Shown here in pieces: positions 11,329-23,474 of a stretch of 64,000 bases of DNA. The notes beneath the pieces were generated by a model, which was not told the DNA's origin, did no database searches, and saw nothing but the letters and a program-made list of their open reading frames with translations. How positions within the stretch are numbered: the first letter of the stretch is position 1; every line of letters begins with the position of its first letter. The translations under genes and the position numbers were made by a program. Source of the DNA: Spirogloea muscicola (taxonomy: Eukaryota > Streptophyta > Zygnematophyceae > Spirogloeales > Spirogloeaceae); NCBI GenBank assembly GCA_009602725.1, contig WELB01000034.1:300911-364910 (forward strand). Direction: 5' to 3'.

Positions 11329-13121
11329 ACGACTGCATTGCTTACATACTGCCATTGTCGGCACTTTTTCTTGCCACTCAAAGATTTGGACATTTGATGG
11401 TCAATCTTTGACCTCATACAACATGGCACCTGGCAGTGCAATCATTTCTGCGTGTCTGGAGTTGTGGCAGCTCCTTGTCTACGTCTTAGAATGGAGTGAG
11501 CTCATCCGCTAGGCCAAGCGCTGGCGGCTGCCTTTGCTCCTTACAGTGCTTGTGTTAGGTATCTTACATTGCTTGTCTTAACTTGTTGAGAGCATGGCAG
11601 GTAGTGTCATGATGATATCGCAAAGGAGGCGGCTGTTGTCAGAGACGGGAAGGTGAAAGGACTGAGGACTGAGGGGGGGTGCAAGTCGAGGGACGACGGG
11701 AGAAAGAACAGAGGGGAAGAATGAGACAGCACTTGGGGGAGAGACAAAAGAGGGAGAGCTGGTGAGGTCTGGAAGAGGGATGGCTTGCAGGAAAAGCATC
11801 AAGGTGATTGCCACTGGACATCATTCTGCTTATCTTTTTGCAATGCCCATAAGACGGACAGAAGCATTTGAACCTCAAACATTGCACAACGAGGATCCTG
11901 GTAATGTCATGGTGCCCAGCTTCACACGTACTTCACCATGTAAGAAGGAGCACATGCACACGGACTTGAAGATCACATTAAGCACAGTGCTAGTTGCTGT
12001 TCCTGTAAAGAATGGCATCGCAAGCACCCCATTCAAGTGCAGTTCATTGTGAGCAAAGCATGTCAACTCATTGTGCATGCGTTACTCCAGTGGTAGTTCT
12101 CACTTATGGCAGCAGCACAGAACATGTAGAAGTAAGCAGGCATAGCTGCTGCACCAATATTAGTATTCATGCAGCAGCAGCAGCAGCAGCAGCAGGAGGG
12201 GGCCAGGGCCCTGGGTTGTCCGCATGACGCGGCTGCCTGTGCGTCAAGCAAGCCGTTAGGCAGAAGTTTACCCACTGCGAGCACAAAGTGGACCAAGGCG
12301 AGCAGTGACGGAAAAGTTGGGGCTCCCAGGACAAAGATTGGAGGTACCAACACGAGTGCTTTTGCGAGACGGGAATTCATTTTGGTCCTTTGACCCTTCC
12401 GACCCTTTCGGACCTTGTCCATTCTCATTTGGGGCTGGCCTTTAGAGCTCACTTCTTCAACAGCCACCTGGAAGGTGACAAGCCAGCGCCACCTGGGAAG
12501 CACGAACATGGCACGTGAGCTGAAGGACGGCTCGTCGCCAGTACCAGTAAAGGATGAAAGGACGGTCTTCTCAAACGGGGACCGACGGCTCTGAAAGGCC
12601 AGCCCAGAAGCGGAGAAGGTCCGAAGGGGCCGGAAAGCGCTATTGGTGGCCCCGAGCGTCAAGCGCAACTGCCAACAGCAAACGACCTCTCTGTCCCGGA
12701 AGCTCAAGTCGCCTGGCCAGGTCCTCTCGCGAGGAGCCCACTTGGAACTGCGCGCCCGTACAGATGAAATTAAGCTCATCCAAATGGGGCGAGGGGCTGT
12801 GAAAGGCCAGCCCGGCGAGAACGGACAACGTCCGGAAGGGGCTGGAGATGGGACGGGCGAAGCGGAGGGGCGGCTGGCGTGGCTGGTGTCCGGTCAGCGC
12901 TGGTGCTTGGCGTGCCCTGGCATCGGCGGCGCCTGGAATGGTGGCCTGCCCGCCGCGAGCATCCCGACTGTCCCGTCTCTCCCGCGCGCCGGCGCGGCGA
13001 TCGATCCTCGGCGCTCTCACTCCGGCTCGCCTCCCGCTGCCGCCGACGGCGCGGCCGCCCCGTCCGCCCCCGCCGTCCCCGCTCTCGCGGCAGTCTGAGA
13101 GGGGCGGCGGGGCGCTGCGAC
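11329..13121. repeat. Intergenic with hairpin-repeat copies and a GCA microsatellite
   Basis: 11329-12170 shows nothing recognisable. After a GCA microsatellite (12171-12195) there are degenerate hairpin-repeat copies. A plus-oriented one at about 12395-12450 has CCTTGTCCATTCTCATTTGG then GGGCTGGCC. Two minus-oriented copies lie at about 12560-12630 and 12780-12850 (GGCTGTGAAAGGCCAGCCC and similar). The stretch just before 13122 is GC-rich and is probably the SGF29 promoter and leader. Confidence 0.6.
12171..12195. repeat. (GCA)n microsatellite, about eight units
   Basis: An uninterrupted run of about eight GCA triplets between the H-protein and SGF29 genes. It is not inside any gene I can support. 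Confidence 0.9.
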
Positions 13122-15744
13122 ATGATTGCGCTGCCCGACTCTTTCCACCTGCGCCTGCGGGAACTCGACCGGGCTCGGCGGAGCGAGGACGAGGTCCTCA
13201 AGAAGATCAACAAGTTCCACCTCAAGCTGGTGGAAGTCGGTGAGTGCGGCATCACAGCGTGGTCCTGACTTGGCAGGTTATTCGAATGGCCTGGGTACTG
13301 AAGGCCCACATTGGATGGGCCGCACCTGCACTCAGAGACGCAATCTTGCTGCACTGAAGATGATCACAGCGGCTCAGCTCAGATTGCCTGCAATCCATAT
13401 CTTTCTTATATTGTGAATGCCATCTCTCAAATTCACCAGGTGTTCTCATAGCCATACATGTTAATGTACTCGCAAACAGCTACAGAGAAGGCTGAGAAGT
13501 ATCCTGAGAAGCTCTGGGAGAAGCTAAGGACGTTCTACACTGATGCGAAGCAGCTTGCAGAGTCCGAAGAAAGGTAGACCAATATCACCGTGTTTGCAGT
13601 GCCTCAGACAATGCGTGTGTGCGCATTGTGTGCTTAAGGTGGATGTAATGAATACTGTCTAAAGATGCACTCAACAGGCAGCAATTCGTGCCGTCCTTCG
13701 ACTCCTACCTGTGCATTACTGGGACTTATAAATGCCGCGGCCTCTCATTGTGCAGTGCTTTCCAGCATTGCATCAAAGAAGTGGAGGCATTGAATTTGCC
13801 AAATTACCAATCTGCACAGAGGAGAAAGTCAGGCAAGGCTAATTCACATGACACCCCCTTCACACTTACATACCTCGTGTCATTTGAGATAGCCCCTCTG
13901 CATGAGTGCTATTGATTCAAGCCCATAGCATCTGCAAAAGCGATGCACATGCTTATCTGACACATGGTCCCTTTCTGGATGGCATTGGCCCGTCTCCTTG
14001 GCCAGCAGGCACAGAGGTAGAATTGAACGACCACAAGCGCAAGAAGGTCAGGACTGAGAGCCTCGGAGTATCTAATCGGGCTGGCACATTCCTGTCGTCA
14101 TCCCATCCACCAGCTTCGCTTGACCACAGTATCTCTATTGGTGATCAGGTATTACCTTGTCCTTGCATATGTTGTTGTCACCAACGATCACATCAACTGC
14201 AGCCAATTTTTATGTCAGATCACCAGAAGCTTAAGATTGGTAAAGAAAAGTGTATCTGTTTGCACGGCTTTGGCAAAAGCAGAACACGTCAATGTTATTG
14301 CTATCAGAATATTCAAAGTCATAGCTAGAAAGCTAGCAAAGTGATTGTATCAAAGAAGGATCATTCCTGTGACAGGTCGCTGCTCGACGGTCTCCAGACG
14401 ATGCTGAAAAGGACGACTGGATTGTGGTCAAGGTTACTCGCTTTGACCGTGAGAATAACAGGTGTGACACCTCTGTGAAACACTCAATGAGACATCGCTG
14501 TAAGACCCTTTCAAGTCAGGGACGACTTTGTTGGGAACACCGTGAGAGTCAGATATTCTTAGATGGATAGAGCTCATGTCATTCTGAGCAGGCATATGGT
14601 TTCATGATCTTTCTCTATACTGCAGCATTTGGAGGCAAAAGTCGTACTAATTATGCATCTTACAATGTCATGTAGGTATGAGGTAATAGATGAGGAGCCT
14701 GGCGACGATGAGGAGAGCAGTCAGAGGTTTGTTTTAGCTACTATGCAGTATCACCCAGATATAACAAGATGGTGCAGCAAATCAGTAGCATACACGTCCT
14801 ATGCATGCTGGTTTCTCGTCCTTGCGTATTACAGTCAACGGTCCCAGTGGCCTCTGTTGCTGTTGTAGCAGACTATGAAGTAGTTTTAAGTTGGTGTGGC
14901 AGCAGAAAGTACAGGTTACCTGCTTCCTGCATCATTCCTCTTCCCAAGAGGCCAGAACTCATAAGTATATCAATGTTCCCACCTGGAAGCCAAGTGCTGG
15001 CGGTCTACCCGGGCACAACTGCTCTTTATAGAGCTCGAGTTGCGGGACCACCTAGGAAGGTCAGCTAGCTGCTACCGTCAGTGTGCTGACCTTGAGTGCT
15101 GAAGCTTTCGCATCTTCCATACAAGCAGCAGCCAAAGCTCGCACAATATTAGAAGATCAACCTACCTTTGAAGTGTTACCTGTAAGGCTCGTCTACTGTC
15201 TCTGAGTGCTTGTCACGGCATGGTAAATAATCAACAAATACTTGCAAAGACTTATATTGATCCACTTGGTATTTCACGTCCTCTGTGTGGGCACTACAAA
15301 CTTCTCCAAATCTCTTGCCGATTGCAGCGGAAGTCTGATGAGTAAGTCATGCTCTCCAGGGCAAGCCTGCATAATCAATGCATGCAAGTCTTATGGGTTG
15401 GGACCTTGCAAGAGCAAGAGCAGGAGGTTCTCTTTGGTCAGCATTTGTTACACGGGCTATTATGGAGGTTGTCTAGGGAGTCTGAGCTGTCTGCTCCCAG
15501 TCTTGACAAGGTGCCAGAATATGTTTCTCAGAATTTCCGATTGTATTGGTTTATATTTGTGTTGAGATTGCTGTCTTCGATTCATGTCACTAATCCAACA
15601 ACCTGGGTGATGTGCTGCTGCGTCAGTTACTTGCTGGAGTTCGATGACGACGAAGAGGAAGGTTTGGATGGCATACCGTGCATGCCGCAAAGACAGGTGC
15701 CATACAACCATGTCGTGCAGTTACCTGACGGTCATCGGCAATGA
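13122..15744 (+). CDS. SGF29: SGF29, tandem-Tudor H3K4me3 reader of SAGA-type complexes
   Basis: SGF29 binds methylated H3K4 through a C-terminal tandem Tudor domain and anchors the GCN5 acetyltransferase module. Exon 1 (13122-13239) begins MIALPDSFHLRLRELDRARR and is coiled-coil-like. Exon 2 (13480-13573) gives EKAEKYPEKLWEKLRTFYTD. An exon from 13756 gives IKEVEALNLPNYQSAQRRK. An exon around 13990-14148 is basic (NDHKRKKVR). The Tudor part starts at 14375 with DDAEKDDWIVVKVTRFDRE, then YEVIDEEPGDDEES (~14676-14727), KYRLPASCIIPLPKR and VLAVYPGTTALYRARV (to 15060). A 14-base exon (15328-15341, CGGAAGTCTGATGA) follows, then YLLEFDDDEEE and VPYNHVVQLPDGHRQ-stop (15627-15744). The acidic, aromatic Tudor motifs match plant SGF29 closely. 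Exon limits between 13756 and 14148 are approximate. Confidence 0.93.
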
Positions 15745-17761
15745 TGCCGGTTGTACAGTGAAGACTCATTCAATAGAGGCGACAGGATACAGCATCATGC
15801 CTGTGACTTCTTCGCCAAGTCAATTTGTTAGATGGCGGCCATTGCTGCTTCTCCAAAATCAGATTCTTTACCAACTACTTATGCAGTTGGCCTATTCTTA
15901 GTCGACGGCTTGCTCACAGCATTTTGCAGATGGAATAGGCATGATGCCTCAGGCCTGCAGCATCCCTCTAGTTGCAAGCTTCCTGAGATTAGCACTATCA
16001 TAAAGGTCTTGCTAGGCTGCCGTACTTTGAGGCCAGCTTGCAAATGCTCTCTGCACCTGTGCGCCGAGGTTTCAAGGATGGTGTGCTTTCAGTTCCCATG
16101 GCAGATTAGCCCATTGCATAGCTGCAAGTGCATTAAAAGCCCAAGGAACTCCTGCTATACTTTATTGGCAGCTAGGTTGACAAGTTGGAGCAGCATTTGC
16201 TGATGACGAACAAGATGCAATCTCTGGCCTTGCAAATGCAGCCGCCAATGCCGCCTTAAGTCTTGCCAATCTTTGGAAAGGTACAGCAATGAAGGTGATG
16301 CAACTGTTGGGCCAAACGGTGCCAGGTTGTGCTGCAGTAGAACGTCACAAATGACTAGCAATTGAGCTGTCAATAAGGAACGCAGTGAGTCCGCAATTGG
16401 TACTCGCTGCACACCAAGGAAGGCGGAAGGCACATGGACTATTTATAGACTACTACTCACGTTTGTGCCGCTGCAAGAAAGTCTCTGTAGACCTGACAGC
16501 GTCACGAGCATGGTGGCTGGCACGGCGCCAACACTTTGTGATCGGGAGCTCATACTGCATGCCATTGAAGACGATAAGTGGTGGTGGCCAGGTGCACGCA
16601 AGCTGCCTTTGCCAACTGCTAGTCCGCAGTTAAATTCAGACCTTTAGCTCATATGTGCTCATTCATGGGCAACACACACGCTCGGTAAGCTGCAGGTGCG
16701 GGGTACAAAGCACGTTGCTCAGGATGGTTCCCTGTGTCGTCGCAGTCCTGGTTGCAATGGTAGCTGAGACGAATCTGATGTGTCAAGATTTGTGGTGTGG
16801 TCCTTTGTGTGGGTCCTTCATCTGGGACCCTCATCCTCCAGATACTCAAGCGTACTGTACCCTGCAGTGGTGCTTCATATCATGCCACGAAAGTTGGGGC
16901 CTCCATGACACGTTCGGTACTACGCTCAACAGATACTTGTGCAGCTGCAGCCTCTGCCAAGAGGAGCACAGACAACCTCTTGGCATCCAAGAGCCTTGTG
17001 CCCAAAATGATGACAGCTAACGTCCTTCAACAGCCCCTTCGACAATGTCTCGTAAACAATTTGAGGCCCTCACTTTCTCAACCACAAGCTAGGTAGACCG
17101 TACACCAAGGCCTTTCACCTGAAGCTCACATGGTGAGTAAGTCACACGTCCACTTCTGCCAGCTTGCATAGTGCAAGTGGGGCCACTTGCTGGCACCTTG
17201 AAGTGAGCTGAAAAGCACAACAACACTAAGTGGAGAAAAAGTAGCTCAAATGTAACACTTGTGTCTTGACGCTGAGCGGTGCTGCTTCTTCATCCAGCTT
17301 AATAAGCATGGCAGCGCTTGTGTTTCAGGCCTGCCAGTTCAGTAGTCCGATGTGGCTTTCCACCTGGCATTTATGTCTGCACAAACACATACATTATGAA
17401 GGCACAACAAGGAGCTGCCACCCAGAGACTAGGAGATGTCAATGCCCGCTCACATAGTCGTCTGCAATTTGGTGAGCAGTGCGCCCTGTTGATCTGATAG
17501 ACTGCATGAGCCTGTCAGCCTGTCTCTGAAACTGCCCCCAACCCCCTGGAATTCAAGTTTGACAGGGGCAGCAGCATCTGCTCATGAAGGACCACAGGGC
17601 TGCCCTGAGCTCCATGCAGACGCCCCCAGATGATATGCAATGTGATTGCACAACAGGGTAGTCTAGAAGCTCAGGCTGCCAAGACGTACTTGGCATGCTT
17701 CGAATTGACCAGTGTCAAAGAAGTACAGACCTGAGCAGCAGTACCCTGCTCAAGAATGTGG
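15745..17761. other. Two-kb convergent intergenic stretch without a supported gene
   Basis: Holds the 3' flanks of SGF29 (+) and peroxiredoxin (-). There are short fragments such as a Gln/Met-rich frame near 16180-16260 and scattered good-looking splice sites. No family motif or consistent exon chain could be assembled on either strand. Confidence 0.55.
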
Positions 17762-19541
17762 TCAAGAAGCTGCAGCAGCCTGTTGGCTATGCACACTGTG
17801 GAAGTAGTCTTTGCCGAGTTTTGGGTCAGGCTTCATTGTCCTCTCTCCTGGCTGCCACCCAGCTGGACAAACTTCCTCTGGGTTCTCCTGCATCCTTGAG
17901 TTGGATAGTGAGCACGCATACAGCAGCACAGCTTACGGTGCTGTTCAACACTGGCTAAGGTAGCATAATCTGATCACCTTGCTGGAGATAGCACATGATG
18001 CCAAAATCAGTGGCTTCGTCACTCTAGACACTCAGAGGTGTATGTGATTCATGCTTAGAGGACGCTCTTGATATACTCGTTGTTACAACGCTCAGGATGT
18101 CCAGGTTGTACTGAAGATCTTTGCATTACCTGGACATAGGCGATGGCCTGTAATATCCGCAGAGTTTCATTCACACTCCTCCCCATTGACAAGTTGTTGA
18201 TGGTGGAGTGCTGTATGACGCCTTCAGGGTCGATGATGAAGGTGCCTCTCAAGGCAATCCCCTGGTCCGGAAGGAGCACGCCATACGAGCGCGAGATGCT
18301 CTTGGTCAGGTCAGACACTAGTGGATATCTGAGGTCCCCAACTCCTCCCTCCGACCTCTTTGTCAAGGTCCACTGAAGGTGCGAGAACTGGAAGAAGGAG
18401 AACAGGACCCTAGATGAGGACCTCTTTGCCACAAGAAAGTGCCTTGAGACTGCGAAGAGCAATGAAGAAGCACGACAATATTGTTCAGAGCGGCTGCAAG
18501 TCAGCACGGCATAGTATGTCAGTTAACGACCACCTTTCAGACCACATTAAGTGATCTGAAAAGTGCTGAATCAGCTCCTGTGAGCCCAGAAAACGAGCAG
18601 CAGAAGGACAAATGGAGCCGCAGCACCGAGCCACGTAGATGAAGCAGAGACCTTGCTGAATGCCTACAATGACATCATCATTCAAAGAGCAGCCTTGAAA
18701 GGCTAGAGAGGCTGGAGGATAGCTAAAGTTGGTTTGTGTTTGAATCTTGTCAAGAATGTCTTGACCAGAATGACAATCCAATCGAGAAGAAGCCAGTTCC
18801 AGAAGTCTGGAGCTGGTACGAATTGTAAACAAAGGCTGACGGAGCACAAGGGCAAAAAGTGTTGCAATTGGAGTGGCTTCGCGCGGTGCTCACCACGCTG
18901 TCGACGCTGACGCCCAAGAGCTCCGCATTGTGGTCCGCAAAGTCCTGGTGCCGGTCACTGAACGCTGTGATCTCTGCAAGCCAGAAAGACCCAGTTCCGC
19001 TCCCCAACACAGTCAGCTGGCTAGGCAAGCCTTGCCAGGCGGACCCCACTCGTGGCCACTCTTGCTTGCAAGCTCCTGTGGTTGGGCGAGGAGAATTTGC
19101 CAAGTCCAGCAGCTCCAACATCACAGCTCAGCTGGCCGGCCAGGACAGGCCGAGTGCGGCCAAACGGGCCTCCCAAAGGTGGGGCCGACGGCGGCGCAGA
19201 CGAGGGGGCTAACAACGCGTGCTGGTCTCGTCGTGGGGTTCAGCGCCCATGGCAGAGACCAAAGCAGGCAAGCGCTGGCGCTGGGGAGGCGGCCACAAGG
19301 CGCGGGAAGGGCCAGCGGCGGCGGCCGCGGCGACGGCGGGAGGAGGCCTCACCGGTGGGGCAGACGAAGGTGAAGTCGAGCGGGTAGAAGAAGAGGACGA
19401 CGTACTTGCGCGCCGCCTGGAAGTCCGACAGCCGCAGGCGCACCACAGCGCCGCCCGCCACCGCCTCCGCCTCGAAGTCCGGCGCCTTGCCACCCACCAG
19501 CGGCGGCGCCGCCGCCGCCGCCGCGGGTGCGAGCCTCGGCA

Positions 19542-19582
<41 letters not shown>

Positions 19583-19661
19583 GACCCAAAGAGCGGCTGC
19601 CATGGCCAGGAGGGCGAGGGAAGAGAAGCACGGCAGCTCTGGGCAGAGCTCGGCTGCTCAT
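17762..19661 (-). CDS. PRX: Plastid 2-Cys peroxiredoxin
   Basis: Thiol peroxidase that reduces hydrogen and alkyl peroxides, recharged by thioredoxin or NTRC in plastids. Minus-strand exons: first exon ending at 19353 with [18 protein letters not shown] and the peroxidatic-Cys motif DFTFVCPT; 18973-18894 ([17 protein letters not shown]); 18387-18130 ([58 protein letters not shown]); and 17887-17762. The last exon carries the resolving-Cys motif [15 protein letters not shown] and ends KDYFHSV...AAAAS-stop. The acceptor for the last exon is atgcag/GAGAAC; reading through the previous donor gives a false terminus lacking the resolving Cys. The 5' end is unresolved. Upstream of the mature frame there is a long GCC tract, and no in-frame ATG occurs before a stop. 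The two candidate transit-peptide ATGs (19661 and about 19603) are in the other frames. Confidence 0.94.
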
Positions 19662-21563
19662 GAAGAGGCGTACAGGAGAGAAGAGGCTAAAACGTCAGGT
19701 GCTCACGTAGGATGCGCGGGCAGAGAGACGAGGGAAACAATAAGGAAGGACTATGTTGACTGTGTAACGAGTTGATGGAAGGGCCTGAGCGGCCCATTAC
19801 AGAGGCAGGCACATTGACAGATGTACATCACCTGCTGCTAAAGCGAATCTAGAGCCCTCGCTTGCTGACTAGAGGTCATTGAGCGCCCACTTGCTGACGT
19901 CTTGAAGATACGATCCTGCTAAGCTGACCCGCTCAGTAACCACGAGTCAGCAAAGGGAAATAGCTCTCCAGAGAAGTGCGCGCCCATAGAGAAGAGGGGC
20001 TGGCTTTGCCAGCCCCTCTTCTCCAGAGTCAGGAGATGCAGCCCGCGCTTTGGCTGCTGCTTCTGGAGTCTATGGAGTCTTTGTCACCTTAGGCACCTCA
20101 TTTTAGGTCTCCGTATCATGTAGCCTTGTTTATTTTGCACTAGGCTCTGCCTGAACACTGTATTGGCTTGAATTCGGCCTCCCTTTCATTTCATGCGCTC
20201 CGCGCGCTTTCTCTCTTGCAAATTCGTCGGGATTACTCTATTCCAATACTCTGTTCCACTTTTGTCCTTGTCCATTTCTTTTGGGCTGACTGGTCACAGC
20301 TCTCGCTTCCTCGCCCTCGCCCCCTCGCCTTTCGGCCATTGCAGACCTTGTTCATTCGTTTGGGCTTATGCTTTTGGACCAAAAAGCTGGTCGAGCCTTA
20401 GCTGGTGGCACACGGGCTTGTGAATTGCCTTCCTGAATCGGGACATCGGCTGGCGACCTCTACGTGCTGACTCGTGTTATTGTGCGGGTCAGTTTAGCAG
20501 CAGGTGCTGTACATCTGTCGATGTACTTGCTATTGTACTTGGCCACTCAGGCCCTCCGTCCCGAGGACTGCCGAATATCGCTGGAGCTGCGTTCAGCTGC
20601 ATTGGCCTCTTCTTCCTTCCAGATTTTTTCCTATCATATTAATGAAGCCATCATCAGTAAAATCCTAGCCTCTGCCAACTGGGAGTATTTGTTGCCTTGT
20701 AAGGCATTCTGCTGGTCATCACGGGCCCACCTTCCAATCTGTAGTGTCACCTCCCATCTTCTTTGCTGCACGATGGCCCTAGTCCCCAGCTTCAACATTG
20801 CCAACCTTTTCCTCCCTCCTCATGATGCCTGGTGCTACCCCTGCTTTTCCCCACTCTGTGGCATCAACTTGAGCATCCCTTGACTGGGTGTGTAATCGTC
20901 ATTTATGATCAATCTGCTCGCACTTTGTCAAGCAAGCCATGTATGCGTGACTTCTGCTAGGCATGGGTTCTGCGATATGTTCTAATTATTTGTAAGAAGA
21001 ATTCTAAGCTGCTGTCCCTTGGAAGTCCTGGGCATGGTGAACCACCAGCAATGCCTCTCGCCTGGCAACCATCCTGCTCAAAAGGACGGCCCAGAAGGAG
21101 CACATGCTAAACAGAGAGTGGAGCAAAGGATGGCAATGGGTGGCAACGAGGAATAAGAAAGCACCATCACTAGCTGATAGGGATCCCCTAAGCCATGCAG
21201 CTGTGCAGCTCTACCAAGGGCCCGGATGGGCAATGAGGTCCGACTCTTTGACTTTGCCATGCTCCAGCAGAAGATGCTGCTTGCCGATCTCAGCTGCAAG
21301 CCCAGAGTGGCATCCAACCTTGACGACACCATGCCTTCAGGCTGGAAGCTGCTGCATTGTTCAATCATTGATGATCCTGCCGCCAACTGGAGATTTTTAA
21401 GCATATCCTTCTCTGCCTGAGTACAACCATGATGCAGCACCATCGCTTTGTCCAACATCTTCCAGTAGGAAGTGTTGGTGATGAGCACAGATGGTCGTGT
21501 GAGACTAACTGTTCCAGCCTTCATGCTGAGCCTGTTACCTTGCTCAATCGCTCATGCCTGAAA
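19662..21563. repeat. Intergenic repeats: tail fragments, perfect hairpin and two older repeat segments
   Basis: Tail remnants reading LLTRGH-stop (+, ~19860) and LLTRGY-stop (-, ~19935) flank a perfect hairpin at 19989-20023. A segment at about 20085-20215 (CACCTTAGGCACCTCA, CTCTGCCTGAACACTG, GCGCTCCGCGCGCTTTC) recurs at 56341-56660, where it is interrupted. A hairpin copy lies at about 20268-20300. Then comes a segment (about 20390-20560: GGTCGAGC, GCGACCTCTACGTGC, CATCTGTCGATG) that recurs at 23205-23400 and, more weakly, 56700-56830. 20560-21563 shows nothing recognisable. Confidence 0.75.
19989..20023. repeat. Perfect 16-bp inverted repeat with 3-base loop
   Basis: Arms 19989-20004 (GAGAAGAGGGGCTGGC) and 20008-20023 are exact reverse complements separated by TTT. 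The core GGCTGGC/GCCAGCC matches the hairpin in the other repeat copies, and the flanking GCGCGCCCATAGAG recurs near 57090. This is the best-paired copy of the family hairpin. Confidence 0.95.
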
Positions 21564-22978
21564 TCACTCCACGTGACCTCCAAGTCCTCCCATGAACTGG
21601 TCAGGGTCTGGGCAGGCGCCGTTGACGTTGGCACCCGAGAAATCAAAGCCAGGATGCTGCATCAACGAGCTTCAATGGTCATCAACATGCCGACATGCTG
21701 GACATACTTGGCCCAACCTGAAAGACAGCACCCATCCATAAGCTGCCACGCTGTGCTCAGATTACCAAAGAAGCAGTCAACACGTGACAACAGCCAAATA
21801 CACAGCTTGCTCATGTCATGGCCGCATTGGTGTCGCTCATACGCTTCAACACGTTAAATCATGCAGTGAGAATATGCAGCATCGACTTGCCTAGTGCAAT
21901 CAAATAGCACAGCACGCATTGATTGAAAGTACCTCTAGCTGGAAACGTTCAAGAAGGAGGCGCCGCTTTTCCATGTCAGCAGAGTAGGGATCAAGCTGGC
22001 CTTGTCCTGCTAGAGGGGATGTCCACGAGTGCGCCTTCTCGACTTTCTGTAAGGTGACATGCAAGACACCGTCCTCTGCATGATCACAACCGAAAGTTAG
22101 CTTCAGCATATGCCAGAACTGCCCTAAGGAAAGTACATCAAGAGCTTTCACCCACTGTGCAGCGGAGGCTCAAGCTGGTGATAGGGGATGGAGTGTGGCA
22201 ACAGGAGTCTGTATGTTACCTATCGTCCAGAAAGACTCAGACGATTTTACTGCCGCCTCCAGTACATGCTGTTGTCATGGCCCACCCATCTGCTCAGTCA
22301 GAACGGAGGTTCGTACAGCTTTCGAGAATTGTTAGCACTTCAGCACGTGAGTTACGATGTTCATACTACTCTAGTGATCTTAACGCTCTCATGTCTCTAA
22401 GAGTCAACAGTCACATTGCGCTGAGGGATATCTTGACCTGCTAGTCTAGGATATGAAGACAAGAAGTTAGAATTGAGATTATCACAGCTCACAAAGGCCA
22501 GAATGTAAGCAGAGAAGGCCCCCATGCCCCATTCAATCCGCGTCCCGGCCGACACTCTGCTTGCTTCCGGACTCTCCTGAGTGCGGTCCAGTCTCTCCCA
22601 AGTCCAGACCAGTAAATAGAGGCAGGCGTGAAGGAGGGGAGACTCGGGCGCGCACATCAAGGTAACGGCTAGAGGCGCCCTTGAGGCCGACAGCAATGCT
22701 GCGGGGCGCAATGTCGCAGAAGACCTGGCGCGCATGCGCGCCGGGCGGCAGCAGCATGTACAGATTCACCTCCTCCACCGTCTGGTCCCACTCCAGCACC
22801 ACCCGCCCTGCGGCAGGACGGCCCAGGATGTCCACGATCACGAGCGATATGCAGCACAGAGTGCCTGCTGCCAAGCCTTGAAAGGAAAGGGAAGGAAAGG
22901 GCTAGCCGGAGCCGCCCTGTGCGGCGCACCTTGGTGCACAAGCTCGTGGCGCGCCGTGGGCGCGAGCTTCTCCGCCAT
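21564..22978 (-). CDS. NudC (CS) domain protein, NUDCD2-like
   Basis: CS/p23-type domain protein; the family acts as an HSP90-linked co-chaperone and in dynein-related protein stability. Five minus-strand exons: 22978-22930 (MAEKLAPTARHELVHQ), 22807-22656, 22268-22220, 22075-21933 and 21656-21564. Together they encode 161 residues with every phase matching. The CS core reads RVVLEWDQTVEEVNLYMLLP, then the segment SSESFWTIEDGVLHVTLQK. The plant-type C terminus shows LAGQGQLDPYSADMEK, HPGFDFSGANVNG, PDPDQFMGG and ends GGHVE. These motifs and the length match the plant NUDCD2 group rather than the longer NudC/BOBBER group. No signal peptide or membrane segment, so probably cytosolic. Splice sites are all GT-AG. 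Confidence 0.93.
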
Positions 22979-23474
22979 GCCCGCGGCGCGGGCTGCAGCA
23001 TCGCCGACGGCGGGGCTGCGGACGCCGGCGGCGGGGGCGGCGAGAGAGCGACGGCGCGCGCGGAAGATGGGGTTGGCTCGCTCGGTATGCTGTTTTGGGG
23101 CATCGACTAGTCACCTTCTACTTGCTGCCGTTAGTAAAACAGTAGGCTTAGTAGGGCTCGAACCCATTTTCCTGTACTACGTCCCCACCGCAAGCGGACT
23201 TGTTAGGCTTTTTCTGGTCGAGCTCTAGCTGGTTGGCACAGGGCTGGTCAAATTGCCGTCCGGCCGTCGGGCATCAGTCAGCGACCTCTACGTGCGGGCT
23301 CGTGGTCTCCAAGTGGGTCGGCTTAGCAGCGGGGAATGCACATCTGTCGATGTGCTTGCCTCAGTACTTGGCCCCACTCACTCAGGGCCTCCGTCAGTCA
23401 AATGCACACTCCATTCCGCCGTTCTGACCGAGTCAGAAGCTCAGCTCCTCCTCGCAGCTGCAGCCTCCCGAGCG
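22979..23474. repeat. Divergent intergenic region with repeat segment
   Basis: Between the divergent NudC-like and Erv1 genes. About 23205-23400 is a copy of the segment also seen at 20390-20560 and, more weakly, 56700-56830 (GGTCGAGC, GCGACCTCTACGTGC, CATCTGTCGATGTGCTTGCC). A degenerate tail motif (SDLYVRARG) is readable near 23277. Confidence 0.65.

Noticed and set aside
19989-20023. Perfect hairpin as a Rho-independent-type terminator or a tRNA-like RNA
   Set aside because: This is a eukaryotic nuclear genome, there is no T-run use case, and the same hairpin recurs in many repeat copies; it belongs to the repeat family.
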